A DNA stretch of 64,000 nucleotides from Pseudonocardia kunmingensis. GTDB taxonomy: Bacteria; Actinomycetota; Actinomycetes; Mycobacteriales; Pseudonocardiaceae. Location: positions 2,294,001 to 2,358,000 of the forward strand of contig NZ_VFPA01000001.1 of NCBI RefSeq assembly GCF_006716445.1, given 5' to 3'. The notes beneath the pieces are model-generated. The model was not told where the DNA came from. It did not search any database and worked only from the letters and a program-made list of their open reading frames with translations. Positions 42,454 to 53,100 of this stretch are shown here, piece by piece; the first letter of the stretch is position 1; each line of letters opens with the position of its first letter. The position numbers and the translations under genes were made by a program.

Positions 42454-43683
42454 GTGACCCGACCAGAGCTGCTGGTGCTCACCGGGCTGCACGAGCCCGG
42501 CGTGGAGGCCACCGCCGCCCGGATCAGGGCGCTCGACCCGGACGTCGCCGTGTTGCACCACGACCTGCGCGGCGTCGCGACGGGCCGGGTGCACCGCAGG
42601 CTGCGCCACGGCGCCCGTGACGAGCACACCGTGCTGGAGCTGGCCCACGGCTGCGTCTCGTGCACCCTGCGCGAGGACCTGCTGCCGCAGCTGCACGCGC
42701 TCTCCGGGCCGGGCGGACCGCGGCGCATCGTGCTGCACCTCGACCCCGCGCTCGAGCCCGAGCAGGTCTGCTGGTCGCTGCTGCACGTGCTCGTCGACGG
42801 GGCGCCGATCACCGACCGCGTGGACCTGCGGGGCGTGCTCACCTGCGTGGACGCCGGCAGCTGGCTCGACGACGCCACCGGCGACGCGACCGTGGCCGAG
42901 CGCGGGTTCGCCGAGCTGCCCGACGACGAGCGCACGCTGGCGCAGGTCGCCGTCGGGCAGGCGGAGCTCGCCGACCTGCTGGTGCACACCGGCACGGCGG
43001 ACGCGTGGCAGCTCGCCCGCACCGACGCCGTGCTCGCCCGCCTCGCGCCCTCCGCGCAGCGGGTGCACCTGGCCGCGCTCGACGAGCGCGCGCTGCTCGC
43101 CGACCTCCCGCCCTCCGCGCGGCGTGGCCGACCCGACGACGTGCACGCACCGCTGCTGCGCGGGCAGCCCCCGCTCGCCCGCGACTGCGGTGTGCAGCTG
43201 CTCGTCCTCGCCGCGCGCCGCCCGTTCCACCCCGAGCGCCTGCACGAGGCGATGGACGCGCTGCTCGACGGCGTCGTCCGCACCCGCGGGCGGATCTGGC
43301 TGGCCACCCGCCCGGACGCCGTGCTGTGGCTGGAGTCGGCGGGCGGCGGGCTGCAGATCGGGCACGCGGGCGACTGGCTCGACGGCGCGGGCGAGCGGGC
43401 GTGGGCGCAGGCGTCGCCGGAACGGCGGGCCATGGCGTCATTGGGCTGGCACCCGCGGTTCGGGGACCGCGCGCAGGACCTCGTCGTGCTCGTCCACGAC
43501 GCCGACCCGGCCGAGGTCGAGGAACGGCTGAGCGCCGCACTGCTGACCGACGCCGAGCTCGCGGCGGGCGAGGAGTCGTGGCGCGCCCTGCCCGACCCCT
43601 TCGGCTGGTGGCACACCGACCCCTGCGGACCCCCGGCCGGGCTGCCGGCCGTGTCCGCGCGGACCGAGCAGGAGGAGCACTGA
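42454..43683 (+). CDS. COG0523 (CobW-like) protein lacking Walker A, Rv0106-like
   Basis: Encodes 409 residues. It resembles the COG0523 metallochaperone family: [17 protein letters not shown] carries a cysteine pair in the place of the usual CxCC, and the C-terminal CobW_C part has [15 protein letters not shown] and [12 protein letters not shown]. The expected N-terminal P-loop is degenerate ([13 protein letters not shown], no GKS/T), so GTP binding may be lost. As I recall, M. tuberculosis Rv0106 shows the same feature. GTG 42454 has GAGGAGG upstream. It is co-transcribed with rpmF and divergent from the zinc-free ribosomal operon, pointing to a zinc-starvation role. Confidence 0.85.
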   Translation: MTRPELLVLTGLHEPGVEATAARIRALDPDVAVLHHDLRGVATGRVHRRLRHGARDEHTVLELAHGCVSCTLREDLLPQLHALSGPGGPRRIVLHLDPALEPEQVCWSLLHVLVDGAPITDRVDLRGVLTCVDAGSWLDDATGDATVAERGFAELPDDERTLAQVAVGQAELADLLVHTGTADAWQLARTDAVLARLAPSAQRVHLAALDERALLADLPPSARRGRPDDVHAPLLRGQPPLARDCGVQLLVLAARRPFHPERLHEAMDALLDGVVRTRGRIWLATRPDAVLWLESAGGGLQIGHAGDWLDGAGERAWAQASPERRAMASLGWHPRFGDRAQDLVVLVHDADPAEVEERLSAALLTDAELAAGEESWRALPDPFGWWHTDPCGPPAGLPAVSARTEQEEH

Positions 43684-43853
43684 TGGCCGTCCCGAAGCGC
43701 CGCACGTCGCGGTCGAACACCCGCAGCCGGCGGGCGCAGTGGAAGGCGACCCCACCGGACCTGGTACCGGTGACGATCGCCGGCCGCCGCCATCTCGTCC
43801 CCCGCCGCCTGGTGCGGGCCTACCAGCGCGGGCTGCTGACGCCACCGGAGTGA
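43683..43853 (+). CDS. rpmF: Large ribosomal subunit protein bL32, cysteine-free form
   Basis: Encodes 56 residues ([20 protein letters not shown]), the standard L32 N-terminus. The C-terminal zinc-ribbon cysteines are absent ([19 protein letters not shown]). Its ATG shares one base with the COG0523 stop (TGATG). It belongs to the same zinc-sparing set as the operon to its left. Confidence 0.92.
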   Translation: MAVPKRRTSRSNTRSRRAQWKATPPDLVPVTIAGRRHLVPRRLVRAYQRGLLTPPE

Positions 43854-43988
43854 CCGGCACCGGCGGTGATCCGTACGAGCCGCGCACCGGCGCGGCCACG
43901 ACAGCCGTGAGGCGCGCCTCGCAGCGATCATCGCGCCTGATCGTTTCGAGCAGTACGCCACGGCCGTCCCCATCCGTGGGCGGGTGGT

Positions 43989-44362
43989 CGGGTTGGCACA
44001 ACTACCGAGCATCGTGGTCACCGTGACGGCCGTCCCCGACCTGGCGGCACGCCCGTCCAGGGACGAGCACGTCTCTGCCGGGTGCCACGCGTCTTGCGGT
44101 GGTCCCGGTGCACCCCTCTACCCGTGCGGATCCGGTGATCAGCGGGCCGTCGCAGCTCATGATCGACGGAATCGCGACATGCGCTGCAGCGCTGCAGGTC
44201 AGCTCCCGATTTCACTGATCGTGACCGTGGCACGGGGTCGGGAACGGCACCACAGCCAGTGGCGTGGCACCCGGCAGAGACGGGCTCGTCGTCAACGGGC
44301 GTGCCGCCAGGTCGGGGACGGCCGCCCGGACGACCACGTCACTCGGTAGTTGTGCCAACCCG
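43989..44362. repeat. 102-bp near-perfect inverted repeat with 171-bp centre
   Basis: Arms 43989-44090 and 44262-44362 are inverted copies. They share uninterrupted identities at the outer end (about 21 bases from CGGGTTGGCACAACTACCGA), in the middle (about 30 bases including CCGTCCCCGACCTGGCGGCA) and at the inner end (GTCTCTGCCGGGTGCCACGC). Weaker similarity continues inward. The centre holds GCGCTGCAGCGC near 44181 and no convincing gene. Flanks near 43872 and 44900 also look like mutual inverted copies (both contain TGATCCGT), so the whole 1.0 kb may be one symmetric element. It lies in the 1.2-kb gene-poor spacer 43854-45047. Confidence 0.75.
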
Positions 44363-44715
44363 GCCACCACCGGATCGGCAGATCACGCTCGGCGCCGGAG
44401 CGACCGCGTGGAAAGCCAGGGCCGAGGCGTGGTGCAGCTCGCCCCGAGCCGGGAACGGCGCGCCCACCGCAGCCGCTCCCGCGAGAACGCCGAGCCGCCC
44501 CGTTCGCGGGTGAACGGAACACCAGAGCTGTCCCGGCATGACCGAACAACCCTGGGGTTCCGTTCACCCGCAGAACCGGGCCGCGAGCCGGGGGACGGGC
44601 GCGCTCACGCAACCCGCACCACCGACGGCTCCCGCGAAGGCGGCACGGCGACGTTCCAAAGGCCGCCCCGAGGGTTGATCAGCGTATGCGGTTGCAGACC
44701 CGCACGGCTGCGACT
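44363..44715. repeat. Dispersed intergenic repeat, copy B
   Basis: This sequence parallels copy A at 1148-1400 in the same orientation. Both read GCCCCGAGCCGGGAACGGCG, then ACGCAACCCGC, a CCGACGG block, a GGCGACxTTCC block and GATCAGCG followed by a GCGG/ACCCGC block. Copy B has about 120 extra bases in the middle, including the hairpin at 44506-44571, bracketed by a partial duplication (GAGCCGGGAACGGCGC and GAGCCGGGGGACGGGCGC). Reading frames crossing it are not protein-like. Confidence 0.6.
44506..44571. repeat. 20-bp stem hairpin inserted in repeat copy B
   Basis: Arms 44506-44525 (GCGGGTGAACGGAACACCAG) and 44552-44571 pair with one mismatch around a 26-base loop. The segment is absent from the matching position of copy A, so it looks like an inserted miniature element or a deletion in copy A. 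Confidence 0.6.
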
Positions 44716-45047
44716 CCAGCACCACATCCGCCGATCACGCCTCCAGCCGCCGGCCACACACAGATCGATCCCAGTCGTACACCACGGTCGTGCCGCCCGC
44801 GCCGACGTGCGACTCGCTGCGATCACCTCGTCCAGATCGGTCCGAGCCGTGCGTGAGCGTCGTACCGGCCGCCGTGCGGTGCGGGTCGGACGGATCAGGA
44901 GGCGCCGGTCGCAGTCGTGCCGCGTGAGGAGGTTCACGCAGCTCAGGGGACCGTAAGGGGGAACGCCGACCCCTTACCCCGCGCCGGGCGCCAGGACGAC
45001 GTGGACGACCGATGCCGGGGCAGCGCCCTCAGGCCGAACCTGGTCGC

Positions 45048-45290
45048 ATGTTCATCGACATCTCGCACCTGTCCGTCCAGTCCGAATCCCACCGGGCCGG
45101 GCTGCTCGCCGACGCCGAGAACTTCCGGCTCGCCCGGCTCGTGCGCCGGGCCGGGCGGCGCGGGCGGGGGACGCCGCGGAGCGAGCCGCCGCGGTTACCG
45201 CAGTCCGCGCCGCCGGGGCCCGATCGCGCACAGTGCACTGCTGCACCCCACAACGACAGCGCAGAACGTCGGTACGCCGTGCCACGATGA
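45048..45290 (+). CDS. Possible small protein upstream of the LuxR regulator
   Basis: An 80-residue frame begins ATG 45048 (MFIDISHLSVQSESHRAGLL then ADAENFRLARLVRRAGRR). The first 40 residues look like a short helical, basic protein. The C-terminal half is Pro/Arg-rich and less convincing. Its stop overlaps the next start (ATGA at 45287-45290), which supports translational coupling but could be chance. No clear Shine-Dalgarno. Confidence 0.4.
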   Translation: MFIDISHLSVQSESHRAGLLADAENFRLARLVRRAGRRGRGTPRSEPPRLPQSAPPGPDRAQCTAAPHNDSAERRYAVPR

Positions 45291-48200
45291 CCGGCGTGGC
45301 GCGGTTGGGGGTCGGCATCGAGCTGGTGGGGCGCCGGCACGAGGTGTCGGCCCTCACCGCTGCACTCGACGGCGCGGCCGCCGGCACCCCCGCAGGCCTG
45401 CTGATGGCCGGCGACGCCGGGGTGGGCAAGTCCCGCATGGTGGCCGAGGCGGCGGGCCGGGCCGCGGCCGCGGGCTTCACCGTGCTGGTCGGCCGGTGCC
45501 TCGACACCGCCGAGTCGGCCCTGCCGTACCTCCCGTTCACCGAGGTCGTCGGCACGCTGGCGGCCACCCACCCCACGCTCGTGGCCGAGCACGTCGCGCT
45601 GCGGCACCTGCTCCCCGGCGGGTTCACCCGCCCGGACACCACCGGCGAGCGGCGCGACCTCGGCCAGCTGCAGGTGTTCGACGCCGTCCTGTCCGCGCTC
45701 CAGGAGCTCGGCGCGGCCGCACCCGTGCTCCTCGTGGTGGAGGACCTGCACTGGGCCGACCGCTCCAGCCGCGACCTGCTCGTCTTCCTGCTCTCGCGGC
45801 TGCGGGGCCAGCGCCTGGTCGTGCTCGCCACCTACCGCAGCGACGACCTGCACCGCCGCCACCCGCTGCGTCCCGTGCTGTCGGAGCTGGTGCGGTTGCC
45901 CGCCGTCGAGCGCATCGACCTCGCTCCGCTGGAGCACCACGAGGCGCTCGAGCTCGTGCGCCGCCTCGCCGACGGCAGCCTCCCCGAGCCGGTGCTGCAC
46001 GGCGTGGCGCGTCGCAGCGAGGGCAACGCGTTCTTCGCCGAGGAGCTGGTGAGCGCGGCCGGCGACGGGCTGCCGCACGGCCTCGTCGAGGTGCTGGTCG
46101 CGCGCGTCGAGGGGCTCTCACCCACCACCCAGCGGGTCCTGCGCATCGCCTCGGTGGCGGGGCGCCGCGTGAGCCACGCGCGCCTGGCGGCGGTGTCCGG
46201 CCTCCCGGTCGACGAGCTGGAGCAGGCGCTGCGCGAGGCTGTCGCGCACCACGTGCTGGTGGCCGCCCACGACGAACCCGCCGGCACCGACGACGCCTAC
46301 GCCTTCCGCCACGCGCTGCTGCGCGAGGCCATCTACCACGAGCTGCTGCCCGGCGAGCGCAGCCGGCTGCACGCCGCCTACGCCGCGCTGCTCGCGGTGC
46401 CCGGCGGCACCGGCCCGCGCGGCGTCGCGGAGCCGGGGCACGCGGCGGAGCTCGCGCACCACGCGATGGCCGGCCACGACCTGCCGCTGGCGCTCGCCGC
46501 GTCCGTGCAGGCCTCCTCCGAGGCCGCCGACCGCGAGGCACCCGCCGAGGTGCTGCTGCACGCCGAGCGTGCCCTCGAGCTGTGGTCGGCGGTACCGGAC
46601 GCCGAGGGCGTGGCCGGCATCGGCGAGGCCAGGCTCACGCGGTGGGCGGCGTGGGGCGCGAGCAGCACCGGCGACCCCGACCGCGGCATCGCGCTGGGCC
46701 GCCGTGCCCTCGAGCTGGTCGACGAACACCAGGACCCCGGGCTGAGCTCGGCGATCGGGCGTCGCTATGCGCTGCGCCTGCTCGACCTGGCCGGTCACGA
46801 GCAGGAGGCCCTCGCCGCCGCCCGGCACGCGGTGGAGCTCATCGCCCACGAGCCGGCGTCGGTCGAACAGGCGTGGGCGCACGCCGTGCTGGCCCGCGTC
46901 CTGGCCAAGTTCGACCACTTCGCCGAGGCCGTTGCCGAGGCGGAGACGGCGCTGCGGGTCGCGCGCCAGGTCCCGGTCGACCCCGACGGTGACGCGCACG
47001 CGGCCACTGCCGACGCGCTCGTCACGCTCGCCGTGTGCACGGAGTACGGCGGCGATCCGGAGCGCGCACGTGAGCTGCTGGCCGAGGCGAAGCCGCTGGC
47101 CCGCCGGTCCGGCGACCTCGCGGTGGAGCTGCGCGCCTTCTACGCGGTCGGCATCTCGCTGCTCGACGAGGGCAGGCTGGCCGAGGCCGCCGCCGAGTTC
47201 GCGGCGGGCGGCGAGCGCGCCGACGCCACCGGCACCACGTGGAGCGCCTACGGCCTCGAGCTGCGGGTGGCGCACGTGATCACCCGCTACATGCGGGGCG
47301 AGTGGGACACCGCCGAGGCCGCCGCCGAGATCGCGGGCGAGTCGGTGTCCGCCACCGTGGCGTTCCGGCTCGCGGCCGCCGGGCTGCTCACCACGGTCGG
47401 GCGCGGCCGGTTCGCGGCCGCGCAGCGACGGCTGGCGGAGCTGCGCGAGTCGGCGCCCGTCGACGAGCAGGTGATCACGCTGGTCGGGCAGGCGGGCGCG
47501 GAAGCGGCCCTCTGGCAGGGCCGGCCCGACGAGGCGGCCCGCTGCGTCCGCGAGGCGGTCGCGGGGCTGAACACGGGCGCCTACTCCGACCTCGCCCCGC
47601 ACCTGGGTCGCCTCATGCTCGGCGCGCTGGGGGCCGCCGCCCACGCCGACATGGCCGCTGCGGGCCTGCAACCCCACGACGAGGCCGTCGCGGCTGCGAC
47701 CGAGATGGTGCGCGTGGCCGAGGAAGCGGCCGAGCGCGGCCTGCCCCGGGCCGGGCGGCTCGGGCCGGAGGGGCGGGCGTGGCTGACGTGCGCACGGGCC
47801 GAGCTCACCCGCCTGGTGGGGCCGGATCCGGCCTCGTGGAGGGAGGTCGTCAGCGCCTTCGCCTACGAGACCGGCGGGGCGGCGACACCGGGCTACCGCC
47901 AGGCGTACGCGCTGTGGCGGGGTGCCGAGGCCGCGCTGGCCACCGGGGAGCGCGCGCAGGTCGCACCGGACCTGCGCCGGGCCCGTGCCGCGGCGCGGGC
48001 CCTCGGTGCCGCACCGCTGGCGGAGGCGGTGCACGGGCTGGCGGAGCGGGCCGGGGTCGCGCTGGACGACGCGCCGCCCACCGCGCGACCCGAGCCCGCC
48101 GGGCCCCACCCGCTCACCCCGCGGGAGCGCTCCGTCCTGGTGCTCGTCGCCCGGGGGCTCACCAACCGGCAGGCCGGCGTCGAGCTGTTCATCAGCGAGA

Positions 48201-48334
48201 AGACGGTGAGCGTGCACCTGTCGCGGGTGATGGCGAAGCTCGGCGCGAGCAGCCGCACCGAGGCCGTCAGCATCGCCTACGACCGCGGGCTGCTGGCCCC
48301 GCCGGACCGCGAACTGGCGCGCTCGGACCCTTGA
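45287..48334 (+). CDS. Large ATP-binding LuxR-family regulator (LAL/MalT-like)
   Basis: Encodes 1015 residues. The N-terminal AAA/STAND ATPase domain has Walker A (AGDAGVGKSRM) and Walker B (LLVVEDLHWAD). A long helical, TPR-like middle follows (about residues 380-930). The C-terminal LuxR helix-turn-helix (TPRERSVLVLVARGLTNRQA then SEKTVSVHLSRVMAKLG) binds DNA. Such regulators integrate an inducer and ATP to activate nearby catabolic or secondary-metabolism genes. The downstream P450/acyl-CoA synthetase pair, 63 bases away, is the obvious candidate. ATG 45287 is the likely start. Confidence 0.88.
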   Translation: MTGVARLGVGIELVGRRHEVSALTAALDGAAAGTPAGLLMAGDAGVGKSRMVAEAAGRAAAAGFTVLVGRCLDTAESALPYLPFTEVVGTLAATHPTLVAEHVALRHLLPGGFTRPDTTGERRDLGQLQVFDAVLSALQELGAAAPVLLVVEDLHWADRSSRDLLVFLLSRLRGQRLVVLATYRSDDLHRRHPLRPVLSELVRLPAVERIDLAPLEHHEALELVRRLADGSLPEPVLHGVARRSEGNAFFAEELVSAAGDGLPHGLVEVLVARVEGLSPTTQRVLRIASVAGRRVSHARLAAVSGLPVDELEQALREAVAHHVLVAAHDEPAGTDDAYAFRHALLREAIYHELLPGERSRLHAAYAALLAVPGGTGPRGVAEPGHAAELAHHAMAGHDLPLALAASVQASSEAADREAPAEVLLHAERALELWSAVPDAEGVAGIGEARLTRWAAWGASSTGDPDRGIALGRRALELVDEHQDPGLSSAIGRRYALRLLDLAGHEQEALAAARHAVELIAHEPASVEQAWAHAVLARVLAKFDHFAEAVAEAETALRVARQVPVDPDGDAHAATADALVTLAVCTEYGGDPERARELLAEAKPLARRSGDLAVELRAFYAVGISLLDEGRLAEAAAEFAAGGERADATGTTWSAYGLELRVAHVITRYMRGEWDTAEAAAEIAGESVSATVAFRLAAAGLLTTVGRGRFAAAQRRLAELRESAPVDEQVITLVGQAGAEAALWQGRPDEAARCVREAVAGLNTGAYSDLAPHLGRLMLGALGAAAHADMAAAGLQPHDEAVAAATEMVRVAEEAAERGLPRAGRLGPEGRAWLTCARAELTRLVGPDPASWREVVSAFAYETGGAATPGYRQAYALWRGAEAALATGERAQVAPDLRRARAAARALGAAPLAEAVHGLAERAGVALDDAPPTARPEPAGPHPLTPRERSVLVLVARGLTNRQAGVELFISEKTVSVHLSRVMAKLGASSRTEAVSIAYDRGLLAPPDRELARSDP

Positions 48335-48358
48335 GTGCTACCTCGCGGTAACTAGGGT
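48331..48358 (+). promoter_or_regulatory. P450 operon promoter with operator-like dyad
   Basis: TTGAGT (48331-48336), a 16-base spacer and TAGGGT (48353-48358) form a promoter overlapping the stop of the LuxR gene. The spacer holds an inverted repeat TACC-N4-GGTA (48339-48350). GAGGAGG (48384-48390) then precedes ATG 48398. Confidence 0.5.
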
Positions 48359-48397
48359 GTGTGTGATCGGGTCCACCCACCACGAGGAGGCTCGGCG

Positions 48398-49683
48398 ATG
48401 GCGCCGACGGGCACGAGCACCGAGGGCAGCACCTGGACCGGGCGACCGGACCTGTCCGACGTCCACGGCTTCTGGACGGCACCGATCGCGGAACGCGCGG
48501 CCGCGTTCGCCGCCCTGCGCGAGCGCGAACCGGTGCCGTTCTACCCGGAACCGGAGCTGGGGCCGCTGCCCAAGGGACCCGGTTTCTGGGCCCTCACCCG
48601 GCACGACGACCTCGCCGAGGCCAGTCGCAACGCCTCGGTGTTCACCTCCGGGAAGGGCGCCACGAACGTCGTGGACATGCCGCCGGAGTTCCTCGAGTTC
48701 TACGGCTCGATGATCAACATGGACGACCCCCGGCACGCCCGGTTGCGGCGCATCGTGTCCCGCGGGTTCACGCCGAAGCGGCTGGCCGGGCTCACCGAGG
48801 AGGTTCAGCGCACCGCGCGCACCATCGTCGACGACGTGATCGAGCACGGCGAGTGCGACGCGGTCACCGCGATCTCGGCCCGGCTGCCGCTGAAGATCGT
48901 GTGCGACATGATGGGCGTGCCGGTGAGCCAGTACGAGTTCGTGTTCGACCGCTCCAACATCATCCTGGGCGCCAGCGACCCGGAGTACGTGCCTGACGCG
49001 GAGAACATCATCACCGCGCTGCTGCAGGCCGGGCACGAGCTCGCAGAACTGATGCGCGACCTCGGCAGGTACCGCGTCGAGAACCCCACCGACGACGTCA
49101 CCTCCGCCCTGGTGAACGCGGAGGTCGACGGTGAACGACTCACCCCCGACGAGCTCGCCAGCTTCTTCATCCTCCTGGTCGTGGCCGGGAACGAGACCAC
49201 GCGCAACGCGATCAGCTGGGGCCTGCACCTGCTCACCGAGCACCCGGAGCAGCGCGCCGCATGGCTGGCCGACCTCGACGGCGTCACGCCCACCGCGGTG
49301 GAGGAGATCGTCCGCTGGGCGTCCCCGGTGATCTTCATGCGCCGCACGCTGGCCACCGACGCGGTGCTCGGCGGGCAGCAGATGCGAGAGGGCGACAAGG
49401 TCGCGCTGTTCTACTGGGCCGCCAACCGGGACCCCGCGCACTTCCGCGACCCGGACGCGTTCGACGTGCGCCGCTCCCCCAACCCGCACGTCGGCTTCGG
49501 CGGCGCCGGGCCGCACTTCTGCCTCGGCGCCCACCTCGCGCGCCGCGAGATGACGGTGATGTTCCGCGAGCTGCTCACCCGGGTGCCCGACATCGCTGCC
49601 ACCGCACCGCCCCGGCGGTTGCAGTCGATGTTCATCAACGGGATCAAGAGCCTGCCGGTGGCGTTCACGCCCGGCGGTGCCCG

Positions 49684-49687
<4 letters not shown>
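48398..49687 (+). CDS. Cytochrome P450, soluble bacterial type
   Basis: Encodes 429 residues. Present are the I-helix oxygen-binding motif (VVAGNETTRNAISWG), the ExxR motif (EEIVRW) and the heme loop FGGAGPHFCLGAHLARRE with Cys375 as thiolate ligand. The MINMDDPRHARLRRIVSRGF segment and the FINGIKSLPVAFTP end resemble CYP124/125/142-like sterol and fatty-acid hydroxylases. ATG 48398 has GAGGAGG seven bases upstream. Its stop overlaps the start of an acyl-CoA synthetase (GTGA), suggesting oxidation of a terminal methyl to a carboxylate followed by CoA activation. No ferredoxin gene is adjacent. Confidence 0.92.
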
Positions 49688-51366
<1,679 letters not shown>

Positions 51367-51397
51367 CGACGGGGTAACGACGGGCGATACCACCGGC

Positions 51398-51604
51398 ATG
51401 CCCGCCCCTGCAGCGCTGCCCCGCTTCTCCGCCGACGCCCACGCGCGCCGGGCCGCGCGGATGCGCGCCGGTGTCGAGGTCGTCGGCCGGGTCGGCAGCC
51501 TCGTCACGCTGACCGCGATGCTCGTGCTGGCGGCCACCGCGGGGGCGCTCGCCGACGGCATGCCGGCCGGCGACGAGACGGTGACGGCGACGTTCGAGCG
51601 GTAG
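51398..51604 (+). CDS. Small membrane protein
   Basis: Encodes 68 residues: a basic N-terminus (AHARRAARMRAGVEVVGRVG), one membrane helix (LVTLTAMLVLAATAGALA) and a short polar tail. It follows the acyl-CoA synthetase by 31 bases; two copies of TAACGACGGG lie between them. No strong ribosome site is visible, so it is a probable rather than certain gene. Confidence 0.5.
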   Translation: MPAPAALPRFSADAHARRAARMRAGVEVVGRVGSLVTLTAMLVLAATAGALADGMPAGDETVTATFER

Positions 51605-51610
51605 TCGCGC

Positions 51611-51826
51611 CTACGCCGCGTCCTGCTGCGGCATCGGCGCCTTCAACACGTGGTCGACCAGCCGCATGACGAGCTGCTCGCCACCGAGGCGGTACCCGAA
51701 CTCCTCCCAGGTGAGCAGCTCGCGGGAGAGCAGCTCGCCGACCGGGCCGGGGTACAGGCGGGTGGCGCGGAACGCCGCCGCGCGCAGCCGCATCTTCTCG
51801 TGGTGGTCCATCGGTGCGGGATCCAT
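51611..51826 (-). CDS. Small conserved actinobacterial protein of unknown function
   Basis: Encodes 71 residues (MDPAPMDHHEKMRLRAAAFR then ELLTWEEFGYRLGGEQLVMR). I recall similar short proteins with the YPGPVGELLSRELL core in many actinobacteria, without known function. ATG 51826 has GGAGGTGA seven bases upstream. It is soluble and mostly helical by composition, and convergent with the small membrane protein (6-base gap). Confidence 0.75.
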   Translation of the reverse strand: MDPAPMDHHEKMRLRAAAFRATRLYPGPVGELLSRELLTWEEFGYRLGGEQLVMRLVDHVLKAPMPQQDAA

Positions 51827-52005
51827 GTCCGGCTCACCTCCGCGTGCGTGGCGGTTCGACGCTCGGCGGTGAGTCGCGACCGTGGTGGCACCCATCGTGA
51901 CCCACCCACCACGGCCCTCCGGAGCACCGAGTGACCGATGTCTCATCAGCGTTCCCGTGGCGACGGGAGGCAAACGGACGGTTCCGCGCAGGCCCGGCGA
52001 CGTCG

Positions 52006-52011
52006 TAGCGT
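52006..52011 (+). promoter_or_regulatory. -10 element of leaderless tenA mRNA
   Basis: TAGCGT lies 7 bases before ATG 52019, the spacing of a leaderless transcript. No Shine-Dalgarno is present. The -35 is weak (TTCCGC-like, 18-base spacing). No TPP riboswitch is seen upstream. Confidence 0.5.
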
Positions 52012-52018
52012 CGGGGCC

Positions 52019-52705
52019 ATGGTGACCCCGGCCCGCTCCGCACTGCGCACCCGCGACGTCCTCTGGGCGGACGTGGAGGACGTCTACGCCGCGATCCTCA
52101 CCCACCCGTTCCTCACCGGGCTGGCCGACGGCACGCTGCCGCGCGAGTCCTTCCGGCACTACATCGTGCAGGACGCGCACTACCTGCGTGGGTACGCGCG
52201 GGCCCTCGCGATCTGCGCCGCGAAGGCACCGGACGAGGACGGCACGGTGATGTTCGCCGAGCACGCGGCGTCGGCGATCGCGGCCGAGCGCGAGCTGCAC
52301 GCGGCGTTGATGGGCGATCTGGGCTCGTCGCCGGAGGAGGCCGCGCTGGAGCCGGTCGCGCCCACCACGCAGGCCTACGTCAGCTACCTGCTCGCCACCG
52401 GCTACGGCGGGTCCTTCGCCGAGGCGCTGGGCGCGGTGCTCCCCTGCTACTGGATCTACGCGCGCATCGGCGACGAGCTGCTGGCCCGCAGCTCGCCCGA
52501 CCCGCTCTACGCCCGGTGGATCGCGACGTACGGCGGCAACGAGTTCCAGGCGGTCGTCGACTCCGTGCTGGACCTCACCGACCGCGTGGGCGAGACGCTC
52601 TCCGACGGGGAGAGCGCGCTGCTGCGCCAGCACTTCCGCCGGACCTCGACCTACGAGTGGATGTTCTGGGACGCCGGGTACCGGCGGGAGACCTGGCCCG
52701 TCTAA
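52019..52705 (+). CDS. tenA: TenA/thiaminase II family protein
   Basis: Encodes 228 residues, a typical TenA length. The helical fold begins HPFLTGLADGTLPRESFRHY and IVQDAHYLRGYARAL. The active-site Cys143 is present (VLPCYWIYARIG), and the C-terminal Glu region (TYEWMFWDAGYR) is kept. TenA salvages thiamine by hydrolysing aminopyrimidine precursors. No other thiamine gene is nearby. The stop overlaps that of the convergent membrane gene. Confidence 0.88.
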   Translation: MVTPARSALRTRDVLWADVEDVYAAILTHPFLTGLADGTLPRESFRHYIVQDAHYLRGYARALAICAAKAPDEDGTVMFAEHAASAIAAERELHAALMGDLGSSPEEAALEPVAPTTQAYVSYLLATGYGGSFAEALGAVLPCYWIYARIGDELLARSSPDPLYARWIATYGGNEFQAVVDSVLDLTDRVGETLSDGESALLRQHFRRTSTYEWMFWDAGYRRETWPV

Positions 52706-53097
52706 CGCTGGTCGAGCCGGTCGGGGATGAGGACGTGGAGGATGAACCCGACCACGCCGACCACGATCGCCCCGAAGAACGCCGCGCCGAACCCGCCGAC
52801 GGTGAACGGCAGCCCGATGCCCTCGGCGAGGTAGCCGACGAGCATGAACAGCAGCGCGTTGACGACCAGCCCGATCAGGCCGAGCGTCAGGATGTAGAAC
52901 GGGCAGCCGACCACCTTGATCAGCGGCTTCAGCACCGCGTTGACCAGACCGAAGATGAGCGCGACGACGACGAGCGTGCCGATCCGCGAGCCGGTGGTGC
53001 CCGCCGTGTTGTCGATGCCGGGGACGATCAGGGTGGCGACCCACAGGCTGACGGCGACCACCACCACCCGGATCGTGAGCGCGAGCGCGTTCGACAC
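52702..53097 (-). CDS. Phage-holin-4-superfamily-type membrane protein (DUF360-like)
   Basis: Encodes 131 residues with four membrane helices and the conserved core LVVVALIFGLVNAVLKPLIK. This widespread family (YvlD/DUF360) has no clear role despite the holin name. The start is GTG 53097, three bases after the hydrolase stop, so the two are probably one operon. Its stop overlaps the convergent tenA stop by three bases (52702-52705). Confidence 0.82.
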   Translation of the reverse strand: MSNALALTIRVVVVAVSLWVATLIVPGIDNTAGTTGSRIGTLVVVALIFGLVNAVLKPLIKVVGCPFYILTLGLIGLVVNALLFMLVGYLAEGIGLPFTVGGFGAAFFGAIVVGVVGFILHVLIPDRLDQR

Positions 53098-53100
53098 GGC

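Noticed and set aside
44264..44956. A 230-codon frame, and others on both strands, in the 44-kb spacer.
   Set aside because: They cross an inverted-repeat arm and a dispersed repeat, have Arg/Pro-rich translations and no ribosome sites.
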